The notes: generated by a model not told the origin, from the sequence alone. Positions 52,634 through 61,792 are shown, counted from the first letter of the stretch. The stretch: 64,000 nucleotides of DNA from Streptomyces sp. NRRL S-337 (GCF_000720175.1 NZ_JOIX01000035.1:1-64000), one strand, 5' to 3'. A program made the numbers and translations.

Positions 52634-53662
52634 TTACGACGGGAACTCGCCCGGCGGCACCTGACTCGTGGTCGCATTGCCGCCGATCACCTTGTTCAAG
52701 GTGAACGTCAGCACCGTGTACTGCGTCCCACCGGAAACCTGGACGGTGCGGAAATTCGCCTTGTCGTCGAACTTCTCGAAGCTGCACTCCCGCGTGAAGG
52801 AGCTCTTCCGGCTGTTCCAGTCCTCTCCGGTCGTGAAGTACACGGTGTACGAACCGCTGTTGACGCTACGTATGGTGGTGTCGGACCCCTTACGTATGTA
52901 GACGGAGAAGGCCGTCCGCGTGCCTCGGGTCAACGTCACCACGGCATCGCTGCTCGTACCGTTCCGCACCGTCAGCCGACCCAGTCCGCCCCGGCTGCTG
53001 TCGCGTATGAACGCGCCATTGGACAGCCGTCGGTGCTGCGCCTTTTCCGTACGTGGCAGCCGTAGCGTGGCGTCGTACCCCAGGCTCGTGAGCGCGCGGC
53101 CGGCCTCTCTCACGCTCTTCGGGCTCTCCGCCGTATCGAGCGTCACGCGTGGCGAGTCGGCGCACCGGCCGCCACTTCCCCGTGCACTTCTGAGGTCCTG
53201 CCCCAATGCCCGTAGCGAAATGACGAGTTGTCCGTTGCCCGCGGTGGCGTTCTCCGGCGTACGGGCGGTCTCCAGGGCGTCCGCGGCCGCCTCGGCCTTA
53301 CTGGCCGCCGAGTCCAGCGCCCGGTTCAGTGATCCGCCTTCCTCTGCCCGATCGACAGCGTGCAGCGCGCTGTTGAGCGGACCCAGGGCGTTGGTGAGGG
53401 CGTGACGATAGGACTCCGGATCGACGCTCGGAGTGGGGGAGGAGCTGGGCGACGACGCCGCATCGGCCCTCGACGACCCACCGGACCCGCTCGCCCCGAT
53501 CGAGCCACCGGCCCCGCTTCCCCCGTCCGACGAACAAGCCGACAGCGGGAGCGAGAGAGCGAGCACCGCCGCTCCGAGAGCGGCCCCTCGGCGCATACGC
53601 GCCCGTGCCCCCGACCTGCCCCGCAGAGACGGCGTACGCCGCACCCACATGTATCTGTTCAT
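52634..53662 (-). CDS. Lipoprotein of unknown function
   Basis: 342 residues. Signal sequence with a lipobox LSLPLSAC (near residue 42) after MRRGAALGAAVLA, so it is lipid-anchored outside the cell. A Gly/Ser-rich linker (SSDGGSGAGGSIGASGSG) follows, then a helical region (about 85-190) and a C-terminal beta-rich part with aromatic pairs (SGSYTVYFTTGEDWNSRKSS, TQYTVLTFTLNKV). No family recognised. The ATG has a GGGGGG site. Confidence 0.7.
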   Translation of the reverse strand: MNRYMWVRRTPSLRGRSGARARMRRGAALGAAVLALSLPLSACSSDGGSGAGGSIGASGSGGSSRADAASSPSSSPTPSVDPESYRHALTNALGPLNSALHAVDRAEEGGSLNRALDSAASKAEAAADALETARTPENATAGNGQLVISLRALGQDLRSARGSGGRCADSPRVTLDTAESPKSVREAGRALTSLGYDATLRLPRTEKAQHRRLSNGAFIRDSSRGGLGRLTVRNGTSSDAVVTLTRGTRTAFSVYIRKGSDTTIRSVNSGSYTVYFTTGEDWNSRKSSFTRECSFEKFDDKANFRTVQVSGGTQYTVLTFTLNKVIGGNATTSQVPPGEFPS

Positions 53663-53734
53663 GATCCCCCCTGGTCCCCCTGATTCCCCCGGTTCCCCGG
53701 TAACCCGGGCCCCCAATTCCCCTTGCGCTGTTAT

Positions 53735-53758
53735 GTATTGCTGTATTGCTGTATTGCT
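53735..53758 (+). repeat. Three perfect copies of GTATTGCT
   Basis: An 8-bp unit repeated three times head to tail just upstream of the lipoprotein gene's promoter region. Confidence 0.85.
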
Positions 53759-54201
53759 CGGTATCTGAAGGGAACTCCTCAGGACCCTCAGCACCTCAGA
53801 CCCGCGGAACCCTCAAGAACCTCAGAACCCTCAGGCCCCTCCGACTCGGAATCCCTGGAATCCCTCGGCGTCCCTCAAGTTCGGACGAATCCCTTGGTAC
53901 GCCTTGTCATCCCTCGGTATCTCTCGCTATCCCTTGGTCTCCATCAGTACCCCCAGAGCCCCCCTGCTTTCGTCTGCCTTCCCTCAAGCTCCAGCCAGTA
54001 CCTCAAGTCCCGCAAGCAACTCAAGTCTCTTGAGTCCCCGTGTCCCCCAGGCCCCCTGGATCATCCGCACTTCCGGCAACTGCCGAAAGGAACCGGATGC
54101 AGAACTAAGGCTTCTCCCAGCCGAGTTGACTGTCAAGGTTGCTCGTTCGGGGTGTGGATAACTTCGCCGCTCGCCGGAATTTCTACTTCCGTACCGGTGC
54201 G

Positions 54202-54241
54202 CCGGCCACCGGTGCGTAGGTCCGGCCACCGGTGCGTAGGT
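54202..54241 (+). repeat. Tandem duplication of a 20-bp unit
   Basis: CCGGCCACCGGTGCGTAGGT occurs twice in a row, ending 13 bp before the EIIA-like start codon. Each copy contains the palindrome CACCGGTG, and a related TACCGGTG precedes them, so it could be a repeated protein-binding site. Confidence 0.75.
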
Positions 54242-54254
54242 AGGGTCCGCTGCC

Positions 54255-54671
54255 ATGGCAGCGCTGAGTGATCTTCGCCCCCTTGCCGCTGCACGCCTGG
54301 ACGCCCAGGTGGCGGACTGGCAGGAAGCGATCCGAACGGCCGGCGCATTGCTGGTGGAGACGGGGGCCACGACCGACGCGTCCACCGCCGAGATGATCCG
54401 TAACGTCGAGGAGAACGGGCCCTACATCGTCCTCGCCCCCGGCTTCGCCTTCGCCCACGCCCGCCCTTCACCCGCCGTCATCAGGACCGGGCTTTCGTGG
54501 GTCCGGCTGTCCCCACCGTTGGCGTTCGGGCACGAGACGAACGATCCGGTGACGTTGGTCGTGGGCCTTGCCGCACAGGACGCCGACGCGCACACGGCAG
54601 CGCTGGCCGCCCTCGCCCAGCTCCTGGCCGATCCGTCAACGGCACAGGCGGCAAGATCGCCCCGCCTGTAG
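54255..54671 (+). CDS. PTS EIIA-type protein (fructose/mannitol/ascorbate class)
   Basis: 138 residues. The active-site His is in GFAFAHARPSPAV (near residue 75), with the preceding ENGPYIVLAPG typical of EIIA domains of the mannitol/fructose/ascorbate type. Family domains run about 145-150 residues; this one ends in DPSTAQAARSPRL, a little short, with the last helix altered. No EIIB or EIIC is nearby, so it may be a regulatory or relic EIIA. Confidence 0.75.
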   Translation: MAALSDLRPLAAARLDAQVADWQEAIRTAGALLVETGATTDASTAEMIRNVEENGPYIVLAPGFAFAHARPSPAVIRTGLSWVRLSPPLAFGHETNDPVTLVVGLAAQDADAHTAALAALAQLLADPSTAQAARSPRL

Positions 54672-54841
54672 GTGCGCCGACCCCGCCTCCGCCCCCGTCC
54701 TCGGATGCCGGCTGAACGGCAGCGGAGCGGCTCCCCGCCCCGGGCCTGGGCTGTCCGGGGCGGGATGCTCGCGGGAGGTGAAACGCCGCGGCCCGGCGCG
54801 CGGTGCCTTCGCTATCTCGCACTCAGAGCTAAAATTGGGGC

Positions 54842-55294
54842 ATGGCCATGGGGGAGTTCCCCGATTCGCTCGCCGACGTCTTGGCCGGTGTCCAACGGCT
54901 GATCCGGCGCCGCCTGCGGGCCGGCCTCACTGCGCCCCCACTGCGCGGCGCCGAGGTGGAACTCCTGCGTCTGGTCGTGGCCCGCCCCGGCATCCGCGTC
55001 TCGGCCGCCGCGAAGGAGCTCTATCTCGCCGGCAACTCCGTCTCCACCCTCGTCAACCGGCTCAGCCGGACCGGCTATCTATGCCGTGAGACCGCGCCGG
55101 AGGATCGCCGCTCGGCCCTGCTGTATCCCACCCCGGCCGCCTGCGCGCGGCTGCACGACTGGGAAGTCCGCCGGAGCGCCCTCGTACGCGAACAGGTGGC
55201 ACGGCTCTCCGAGGACGACAGGGCCGCCCTGGCCTCGGCTCTCCCGGCACTGCGCAGACTCGCCCACAACCTGCATGAGGAGGCGGAGGGCTGA
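54842..55294 (+). CDS. MarR-family regulator
   Basis: 150 residues. The winged helix is readable: GAEVELLRLVVARPGIRVSA, AKELYLAGNSVSTLVNRLSRTGYL and the wing ETAPEDRRSALLYPT. It should repress the ABC transporter genes that follow: its TGA overlaps their ATG (ATGA), so all are in one operon. Such regulators usually respond to a substrate of the pump. Confidence 0.88.
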   Translation: MAMGEFPDSLADVLAGVQRLIRRRLRAGLTAPPLRGAEVELLRLVVARPGIRVSAAAKELYLAGNSVSTLVNRLSRTGYLCRETAPEDRRSALLYPTPAACARLHDWEVRRSALVREQVARLSEDDRAALASALPALRRLAHNLHEEAEG

Positions 55295-56355
55295 TGACTC
55301 CCGACGAGATCCCCGAGGAGAACTGCGAGGAGGCCGCCGACGAGACCCTCGGCGGCGCATCGCGCGCCGGTGCCCCGGGCCCCGCACCGGCCCCGGACGC
55401 CTCCGATGCCGTGCTCTGCCGTGGCCTGCGCTACGCCTTCGGCGAGACCCGGGCCGTCGACGGCGTCGACCTCTCCGTACGTGCCGGCGAGGTCTTCGGC
55501 CTGCTCGGGCCCAACGGTGCCGGGAAAACCACCGCGATCCGCTGCATCACCACCCTCCTTCCCGTCCCGGCCGGCATGGTGCGGGTATTCGGGCACGACA
55601 CGGCCAAGGAGCGGATGGCGGTCCGTCGGCTGCTCGGGTACGTCCCCCAGCAGCTGTCCGCCGACGCCGGCCTGACCGGCCGCGAGAACGTCACACTCTT
55701 CGCCCGGGTCTTCGACGTCTCCCGCCGCGAGCGCGCCGCACGCGTCGAGCAGGCGCTGGCGGCGGTCGGCCTCACCGACGCGGCCGACCGCCTCGCCAAG
55801 ACTTACTCGGGAGGCATGATCCGCCGCCTCGAACTCGCTCAGGCGCTGGTCAGCGCGCCCCGTCTGCTGATGCTCGACGAGCCGACGATCGGCCTCGACC
55901 CGATCGCCCGCACCAGCGTCTGGGACCACATCAACGCGGTACGGGCCGCCACCGGCATGACCGTCCTCGTGACCACCCACTACATGGACGAGGCCGACCA
56001 GTACTGCGACCGCGTCGCCCTGATGCACCACGGCCGGATCCGCGCCCTCGGCACACCGGACGAGCTCAAGTCCGCCCTCCGCGTCCGTCGCCGGACAGCC
56101 CCCGCCCCGGCCACGACGGGCACATCGGCCCACCCGTCCCCGGCCTCGACGTCACACCCCCACTTCTCCGCTTCCCCGCTCTCCTCCTCCCCGCTCTCCT
56201 CCCCGCCGTCCTCGGCGGCCCCGTCGCGCTCGTCCGATGCCGCGCCGACGCTGGAGGACGTCTTCCGGGACGTCGCCGGCAGCGGCCTCGACGAGCAGTC
56301 AGGAGACTTCCGCGATGTCCGAAGCACCCGCCGCACCGCACACCGCGTCGGCTGA
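55294..56355 (+). CDS. ABC transporter ATP-binding protein, DrrA-like
   Basis: 353 residues. Walker A GPNGAGKTT near 75, signature YSGGMIRRLELAQAL near 170, Walker B LLMLDEPTIGLD near 190, switch His in VTTHYMDEAD. The C-terminus has a long Ser/Pro-rich linker (SSPLSSSPLSSPPSS) before the final LEDVFRDVAG typical of the drug-export class. It energises export by the permease encoded next, whose start lies 41 bp inside this gene. Confidence 0.9.
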   Translation: MTPDEIPEENCEEAADETLGGASRAGAPGPAPAPDASDAVLCRGLRYAFGETRAVDGVDLSVRAGEVFGLLGPNGAGKTTAIRCITTLLPVPAGMVRVFGHDTAKERMAVRRLLGYVPQQLSADAGLTGRENVTLFARVFDVSRRERAARVEQALAAVGLTDAADRLAKTYSGGMIRRLELAQALVSAPRLLMLDEPTIGLDPIARTSVWDHINAVRAATGMTVLVTTHYMDEADQYCDRVALMHHGRIRALGTPDELKSALRVRRRTAPAPATTGTSAHPSPASTSHPHFSASPLSSSPLSSPPSSAAPSRSSDAAPTLEDVFRDVAGSGLDEQSGDFRDVRSTRRTAHRVG

Positions 56356-57178
56356 CGCCCGTCACGGCGCCGGACAGCTGGACCTGCTGCTGGCCCCGCC
56401 GCGCGCCCGTACCGGATGGCGGGTGCTGCCCGCCCGGGTCCTCGCGATGTGCGTGGTCGAGCTGCAGAAGCTGCGGCACGACCGGACCGAGCTGTACACC
56501 CGCGCCGTCCAGCCCGCCCTCTGGCTTCTCGTCTTCGGGGAGACCTTCACCCGCATCAAGGCCATCCCCACCGGCGGCACCCCCTACATCGACTATCTCG
56601 CGCCCGGCATCATCGCTCAGTCGGCCATGTTCATCGCGATCTTCTACGGCATCATGATCATCTGGGAGCGGGACGCCGGCATCCTCACCAAGCTGCTGGT
56701 CACCCCGACCCCACGCGCCGCCCTGATCGCCGGCAAGGCGTTTGCCGCCGGGGTGAAAGCACTGGTCCAGGCCGTAGTGGTGATCGTCATCGCCGCACTG
56801 CTGGGCGTGGCCATGACCTGGAACCCGCTGCGACTCCTCGGTGTGGTCGTAGCGGTGGTGCTCGGCTCGGCCTTCTTCTCCTGCCTGTCGATGACCATCG
56901 CCGGCATCGTGCTCACCCGCGACCGTCTGATGGGTATCGGCCAGGCCATCACCATGCCGCTCTTCTTCGCCTCCAATGCGCTGTACCCGGTGGCGATCAT
57001 GCCTGGCTGGCTCCAGACGGTCAGCACAATGAATCCGTTGAGCTATCAGGTCGATGCCCTACGCGGCCTCCTCCTCGGCACTCACGCCCATCTCGCCCTG
57101 GACTACGCCGTACTGATCGCGGCCGCCGTGGCCGGTATCGCCGCCGCCTCCTCCCTCCTGGGCCGTTTGGCCCGCTGA
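56315..57178 (+). CDS. ABC-2 type permease, DrrB-like
   Basis: 287 residues. AGGAG lies 10 nt upstream of the ATG. About six hydrophobic segments follow a cytoplasmic start (PALWLLVFGETFTRI, FIAIFYGIMIIWERD, VVVIVIAALLGVAMT, VVAVVLGSAFFSCL, MPLFFASNALYPVAIMP, YAVLIAAAVAGIAAAS). The conserved ERDAGILTKLLVTPTPR segment couples to the ATPase. It forms a drug- or lipid-export system with the preceding gene; 41-nt overlap. Confidence 0.9.
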   Translation: MSEAPAAPHTASADARHGAGQLDLLLAPPRARTGWRVLPARVLAMCVVELQKLRHDRTELYTRAVQPALWLLVFGETFTRIKAIPTGGTPYIDYLAPGIIAQSAMFIAIFYGIMIIWERDAGILTKLLVTPTPRAALIAGKAFAAGVKALVQAVVVIVIAALLGVAMTWNPLRLLGVVVAVVLGSAFFSCLSMTIAGIVLTRDRLMGIGQAITMPLFFASNALYPVAIMPGWLQTVSTMNPLSYQVDALRGLLLGTHAHLALDYAVLIAAAVAGIAAASSLLGRLAR

Positions 57179-57188
57179 CCTCGCGCCC

Positions 57189-57220
57189 TGAGGCCCGCTG
57201 GTCATGAGGCCCGCCGGTCA
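57189..57220 (+). repeat. Two 16-bp direct repeats
   Basis: TGAGGCCCGCTGGTCA is followed at once by TGAGGCCCGCCGGTCA, one mismatch, just after the permease gene. Confidence 0.7.
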
Positions 57221-57306
57221 TGTGGGCCGGCGTCCCGCGGCGACGAAGCCGGGCACGCGGGCGCGCACGGTGTCCCGCCGGTCATGCCCTGCCGGCCGGC
57301 CGGCGC

Positions 57307-58041
57307 TCATCCGGCCATCGCAGCCCCGTCCGTCGCCGCTCCCTCAGCCGTACGCGCGGCGTCCGCCGTCGTACGCTCGGCCTGCTCCAGCCACTCCAGG
57401 TACCAACTCCGGAACGTGGCCGGCGTGCCGTCGTCCGGGCCCAGCAGCAGGGGCTGCATGTCGACGCCGTCGCAGCGGGCGTCCGCCCATATTCGGCCCC
57501 GCTCCGGCCCGCTCACCACCAGCCACCGGCGCTCGGCACACCCGATGTGGCACAGGCATATCGCCCCGACGGTGCGGTCCTCGGACCACATCAGCGTCTC
57601 CCACCGGTCCCACCAGGCCTCTTCCGCCTCCTCGTGCTCCTCGGCACTCTCGAAGTCAGCCTCGTCGGGCCGTTCCGCCTCCAACGCGTCGAGCAGCTCG
57701 GCATCGGGACCGGCCTGGGGAAACGGCTCCAGCAAACGGGCGGGGGTCGTCATATTGCCTCCGTCGCCCACCCACTCCCAACCGCCGCCGGCCGCTCTGC
57801 GTACGGGGAAGACGCCGTAGGCCGGGCCCGCCCCGCCCGCGCCCACCTCTCGGAGGAACTCCCGGTACGCATCGGGCAGGCGCACTCCCAACCAGCGCTC
57901 AAGGTCGGCCAGTTCGTCCGCTGTGAGCGGGTCGGCCAGCGCGAACCCATGGCCGTGATACCCGAATACCTTCTCCGCGCCCGGTGCCGAGCACAGCCGC
58001 AGCACCCGCTCGCGGACCCCCGCCCATGTCTGCTCAGTCAT
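57307..58041 (-). CDS. SMI1/KNR4 family protein
   Basis: 244 residues. The SMI1 core is visible: LADLERWLGVRLPDAYREFLREVGAGGAG near 45-75 and YGVFPV, then an acidic stretch (FESAEEHEEAEEAWW) and a C-terminal region DGTPATFRSWYLEWLEQ. In bacteria the family includes immunity proteins for contact-dependent toxins, but no toxin gene is adjacent, and many Streptomyces copies are stand-alone proteins of unknown role. Confidence 0.8.
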   Translation of the reverse strand: MTEQTWAGVRERVLRLCSAPGAEKVFGYHGHGFALADPLTADELADLERWLGVRLPDAYREFLREVGAGGAGPAYGVFPVRRAAGGGWEWVGDGGNMTTPARLLEPFPQAGPDAELLDALEAERPDEADFESAEEHEEAEEAWWDRWETLMWSEDRTVGAICLCHIGCAERRWLVVSGPERGRIWADARCDGVDMQPLLLGPDDGTPATFRSWYLEWLEQAERTTADAARTAEGAATDGAAMAG

Positions 58042-58132
58042 GCTCCCACCGTACGAGGCACCACTGACAACGCCCGCCGCGCAGCCGGCTCGCGGCCGGC
58101 GCCGCGACGGTGGGCCGGGCCCGCGGCACGTC

Positions 58133-59311
58133 TCAGAGCCAGTCCCGCCGCTTGAAAATGAAGTACAGGCTCACGCACACCACCACCATCAGCCCGATGG
58201 CGAAGGGATATCCGAACCCCCAGTGCAGCTCCGGCATGTTGTGGAAGTTCATGCCGTAGATCGTCCCGACCAGCGTCGGTGCGAACAGGATCGCCGCCCA
58301 CGACGAGATCTTCTTGACCTCCTCGTTCTGCTCGAAGCCCGCCTCGGCCAGGGCCCGCATCTCGGCGTTCTGCTGCTGGTTCACCAGAGTGGCGTTGACG
58401 GTGAGGATGTCCTGGAGGGCCTGCCGGAAGCCGTCCACCCGCTCCGTGGTGTGCAGGACGTGGTCCGCCACGTCCCGCAGATAGCGGCGCAGCTCCTCGT
58501 CGATCGCATACTTCTCGAAGCCCGCGGTCAGGCTCTCCAGGATGCCGTTCAGCGGACGGGTCGCGCGCTGGAACTCCACGACCTCCCGGGAGAGTTCGTA
58601 AATGCGGCGGGAGACGCGCGGGTCGCCGCCGAACACCTCGGTCTCGATCTCGTCGATGTCGGTCTGTACCCCGGCCACGACCGGCGCATAGCCGTCGACG
58701 ACCGCGTCGAGGATCGCGTAGAGCACGGCCTCCGGGCCGCGCTTGAGCAGCTCCGGGGCGTCCTCCATACGGCGGCGCACGGCCGTGAGGTCCGGTGCGC
58801 CCCCGTGCCGCACGGTGATGACGAAGTCCCGCCCGACGAAGAGGTGCAGCTCGCCGAAGTCGACCTCTTCGGCGTCGTCCAGATAGCGAGCGGCGCGCAG
58901 CACGACGAACAGGGTGCCGCCGTAGCGTTCCAGCTTGGGGCGCTGGTGAGCCTCCAGGGCGTCTTCAACGGCGAGCGGATGGAGATCGAACTCCGAGGCC
59001 AGCGTGACCAGTTCTGAGGGGGTGGGGCGGTGCAGCCCGATCCAGGCGAGGGTGTCCGTAGTGGCACGCTGCTGCCGGAACGCGTCGGCAAGTGTGTCGT
59101 GGGTGCTGACGCGGTGTCCGTCGCGATACAGGGCGGCGGTGATGACGCTGCTGGCGTTCTCGGCGGGCGGTTCCTGCGGCTGGGAGCCGTCCGCGTTGTC
59201 GGCGGGAGGGGGTCCGGCGGGCCGCTTCTTCGCGGTTTTGCGCAGGCCACGCAGGCCACGCGGCCGACGGCCGGGAGGTTCAGAGCTCACGACAGAACCG
59301 ACCTCCGTCAC
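58133..59311 (-). CDS. corA: CorA-family magnesium/divalent cation channel
   Basis: 392 residues. The large N-terminal cytoplasmic domain (WIGLHRPTPSELVTLASEF, HPLAVEDALEAHQRPKLERY) is followed by long helices and two C-terminal transmembrane segments. The selectivity signature GMN is present in TIYGMNFHNMPEL, and the protein ends in the basic FKRRDWL. The first 50 residues are Pro/Arg-rich and probably disordered. It forms a pentamer in the membrane. Single gene, divergent from the SepF-like gene. Confidence 0.93.
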   Translation of the reverse strand: MTEVGSVVSSEPPGRRPRGLRGLRKTAKKRPAGPPPADNADGSQPQEPPAENASSVITAALYRDGHRVSTHDTLADAFRQQRATTDTLAWIGLHRPTPSELVTLASEFDLHPLAVEDALEAHQRPKLERYGGTLFVVLRAARYLDDAEEVDFGELHLFVGRDFVITVRHGGAPDLTAVRRRMEDAPELLKRGPEAVLYAILDAVVDGYAPVVAGVQTDIDEIETEVFGGDPRVSRRIYELSREVVEFQRATRPLNGILESLTAGFEKYAIDEELRRYLRDVADHVLHTTERVDGFRQALQDILTVNATLVNQQQNAEMRALAEAGFEQNEEVKKISSWAAILFAPTLVGTIYGMNFHNMPELHWGFGYPFAIGLMVVVCVSLYFIFKRRDWL

Positions 59312-59511
59312 AAGAGGGGATGAACAGGCACACAGAATCTCGACGCAGGATATCTGCCGCAGATGTCAGCACAGGTCAGGGGCCATGGTGCAGGATGGAA
59401 CGGGACGTGACGCGGCGTGTGTCGCGTCCGGCGAGCTTTGTATGTTTATCCCTAGAATTGCGCGATGCAGATACCGCAGACAGCCATTGCTCCTCTGGGT
59501 GAGGTGATTCG

Positions 59512-59901
59512 GTGAACGGCCCCGATGCCACCGACGAACAGTGGGAAGGGCTCGCCGAGGTCGTCCCGCTCCGCGGCAGTAGTGAGTGGCCCTCCTGGCC
59601 CGACCACCGCGCTCTCCCCGAGGACGAACCGGCCGAGGAGCAGCGGCGGTTCATGGTCATCCGGGTCCAGACCTTCGCGGATGCCCGTGAGGTCGCCGAG
59701 TACCTGATGGCACAGATCCCGGTCCTGTTGGACCTCAGCAGCGCCGACACCGACGTCGCCAAGCGCATCCTGGACTTCTCCAGTGGTGTCGTCTTCGGAC
59801 TCGGCAGCGGTATGCACCGCGTGGACACCAACGTCTTCCTTCTGGCACCGGTCGGCACCGAGGTCGAAGAGGCGGTGACGGGGGCCATCCCCCGTTCGTA
59901 G
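59512..59901 (+). CDS. SepF-like cell-division protein
   Basis: 129 residues from a GTG. The SepF fold is visible: VIRVQTFADAREVAEYLMAQIPVLLDLSSADTDVAKRIL-type core and DFSSGVVFGLGSGMHRVDTNVFLLAP. Streptomyces have a main SepF plus SepF-like paralogues (SflA/SflB) that influence FtsZ assembly in hyphae. This one lacks the N-terminal amphipathic helix in obvious form and is not in a division gene cluster, so it is probably one of the paralogues. Confidence 0.8.
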   Translation: MNGPDATDEQWEGLAEVVPLRGSSEWPSWPDHRALPEDEPAEEQRRFMVIRVQTFADAREVAEYLMAQIPVLLDLSSADTDVAKRILDFSSGVVFGLGSGMHRVDTNVFLLAPVGTEVEEAVTGAIPRS

Positions 59902-59956
59902 GAAGGGTGATCGGGCGGAACGGTTCTCCGGTCGCGCCACTGCATAGCGTCCGCAT

Positions 59957-61396
59957 ATGGATACCGGCAGTGTGCGACCGGCGGTCACCGAGTTACGGCT
60001 TTCCGCCTTCAAGACCCATCGCGGCATCACCCTGCCGCTCGGCCCGCTCACCCTCTTGAGCGGCGAGAGCGGAAGCGGCAAATCCAGTGCGCTGCAGGCG
60101 TACGAGATCCTCGCCCGCCTGGGAAGCGGGGAGTCCCTGACCCGGGCCGTACGGGACGTCGCGGGCAGTGCATCGGCGTGTGTGCCGGCGGGGTCGCGTC
60201 CCGACGAACAGGGCAGACGCGGCTTCCGCATCGGCTGCACGATCGACGGCCCGGCCGGCCCGGTCGACCTCGATCTCGCCGTACAGGCCGAGCCCGAACT
60301 CCGGATCGTCGGCGAGCGGTTGACCGGCGGCGGCGAAACCTTGCTGACCACCGCCCTCACCGACCCGGCGCGTCCCGCGGTGCAGGCGGCCTGGCACACC
60401 GCGGGTACGACCCCGGTCACCCGCGCTCCGCTGCCCGACGACCGTCTCGGCACGTCGCTGTTGCCGTTGCGCGTCGCCGGCAAGACGGAGGGCCAGCGGC
60501 TCGTGCTGGCGGCCGCCGAGCAGGTCGTGGTCGCGCTGCGCTCGGCGTTCGTCTGCGATCCCCGGCCGGAGGTCATGCGGGGGACGAGGGCGGCCATGGC
60601 AGCCGGCGCCGTAGGCGCGGGCGGAACGGGGGGCCGGGCCAAGAAGGCGGGCACGGGCAAGGCCGCGGGAAAGGGGGCAGCGACGACAACGGCCGGTAGC
60701 TGGGGCACGCGGGCCCGCACCGGGAGCGGAGGCAATGGCGAGGCCGGACGCTGGGGCCGCGACGCCGACGAGGTGCATGACGAGGGGCGGCTGCGGACCT
60801 CCTGCGACAACCTGCCCGCCGTACTGGAGCGGACGAGCAAGGAGTGCGCACGACGGCATGCGGTGCTGGTCGCAGCAGTGCGGGAGGCATGCGCCGGCCC
60901 GGTCGACGGACTGCGCGCCGTTCCAAGACAACCGGACCAGCCGGTGGAGGCGGCGGCCGCAGTTCCTTCGCCGGCGACACCGGGAGCACCGGCGGGCGGC
61001 GGGCGCAGCGGTTCCGGTTCTCAGCGGGCTGGGCAGGGGGCAGCGGCGGAAGAACGGCGCCTGCAGGCCGTGGTCGACCGGGGCACACTCGGCGAGATGC
61101 CCATCGAGCAGCTCGGCGACGGTGAGCTGCGGTTCGTCGCCCTGGCGCTGGTGCTGCTGACCGGGCCGGGCGTGCTGGCCATGGATCCGGCCGGGGAGAT
61201 CCCTTCGGCACAACAGCAGATGACCGTCATGGCCGACGGAATGGACCGCTGCATGGACCGGAGGCAGGCGCGCGAGCTGGTGTCGCTGGCCGTGCGCATG
61301 GCGGAACGCGGACATGTCCGGCTGCTGGGCACGGTACGGGACCCCTCGGTCGCCGACGGACTGCCCGGCGTACAGGTGCTACACCTAGGAGCATGA
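59957..61396 (+). CDS. RecF/SMC-like ATPase, unknown function
   Basis: 479 residues. Walker A SGESGSGKSS near 37, following LSAFKTHRGITLPLGPLTLL; a signature-like LGDGELRFVALALVLL near 390 and Walker B GVLAMDPAGEIPS near 410. This is an ABC-ATPase split by a long middle part. That part holds Gly/Ala/Thr/Lys-rich low-complexity stretches (about 215-255 and 320-355) and no obvious coiled coil, so it is more degenerate than in RecF/OLD-type proteins. Its stop overlaps the MazG-like gene (ATGA), implying joint function, perhaps in nucleotide or DNA surveillance. Confidence 0.75.
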   Translation: MDTGSVRPAVTELRLSAFKTHRGITLPLGPLTLLSGESGSGKSSALQAYEILARLGSGESLTRAVRDVAGSASACVPAGSRPDEQGRRGFRIGCTIDGPAGPVDLDLAVQAEPELRIVGERLTGGGETLLTTALTDPARPAVQAAWHTAGTTPVTRAPLPDDRLGTSLLPLRVAGKTEGQRLVLAAAEQVVVALRSAFVCDPRPEVMRGTRAAMAAGAVGAGGTGGRAKKAGTGKAAGKGAATTTAGSWGTRARTGSGGNGEAGRWGRDADEVHDEGRLRTSCDNLPAVLERTSKECARRHAVLVAAVREACAGPVDGLRAVPRQPDQPVEAAAAVPSPATPGAPAGGGRSGSGSQRAGQGAAAEERRLQAVVDRGTLGEMPIEQLGDGELRFVALALVLLTGPGVLAMDPAGEIPSAQQQMTVMADGMDRCMDRRQARELVSLAVRMAERGHVRLLGTVRDPSVADGLPGVQVLHLGA

Positions 61397-61752
61397 GCGA
61401 GGATCTTCATGCGTTGCAGCGACGACTGGCCGAATTCGCGGCAGCGCGGGACTGGCAGCAGTACCACACCCCCAAGAACCTGGCCGCGGCGCTGAGCGTC
61501 GAGGCCGCGGAACTCGTCGAGATCTTCCAGTGGTTGACCCCGGAGGAATCGGCGGAGGTGATGTCCGATCCGCGGGTTGCCGGCCGGGTCGAGGACGAGG
61601 TCGCGGACGTGCTGGCGTATCTGCTGCAGTTCTGCGAGGCGCTGGGGATCGACGCCTTGGCAGCGCTGGCCGCGAAGATCGAGCGCAACGAAACGCGCTT
61701 CCCGGCGGTCCGGCAAGCCCGGCCGGACCGGCCTCGGGAGGGCGGCGAGTAG
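61393..61752 (+). CDS. MazG-like nucleotide pyrophosphohydrolase
   Basis: 119 residues, all-alpha NTP pyrophosphohydrolase (RS21-C6/dCTPase-like). The metal motif is EAAELVEIFQW (E-x-x-E-x-x-E type, near 38) and EDEVADVLAYLLQFC (E-x-x-D, near 75). It hydrolyses (d)NTPs to monophosphates, a house-cleaning role. It is translationally coupled to the ATPase gene upstream. Confidence 0.9.
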   Translation: MSEDLHALQRRLAEFAAARDWQQYHTPKNLAAALSVEAAELVEIFQWLTPEESAEVMSDPRVAGRVEDEVADVLAYLLQFCEALGIDALAALAAKIERNETRFPAVRQARPDRPREGGE

Positions 61753-61760
61753 CGGGCGGG

Positions 61761-61792
61761 AGGGGGCGACTCCGGGAGCGGGGGCGCCCCCT
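61761..61792 (+). terminator. Hairpin after the MazG-like gene
   Basis: AGGGGGCG pairs with CGCCCCCT across a 16-nt loop, directly downstream of the stop codon, with a few T residues following. Confidence 0.55.

Larger units (their letters stand above)
53663..54254. other. Non-coding low-complexity region
   Basis: About 590 bases without a supported gene. It contains a C+T-rich stretch (about 53760-54060) made of degenerate units like ccctca/cctcag, plus two exact tandem repeats and one DnaA-box-like TGTGGATAA (54153-54161). AT content is higher than around it at both ends. Confidence 0.5.
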
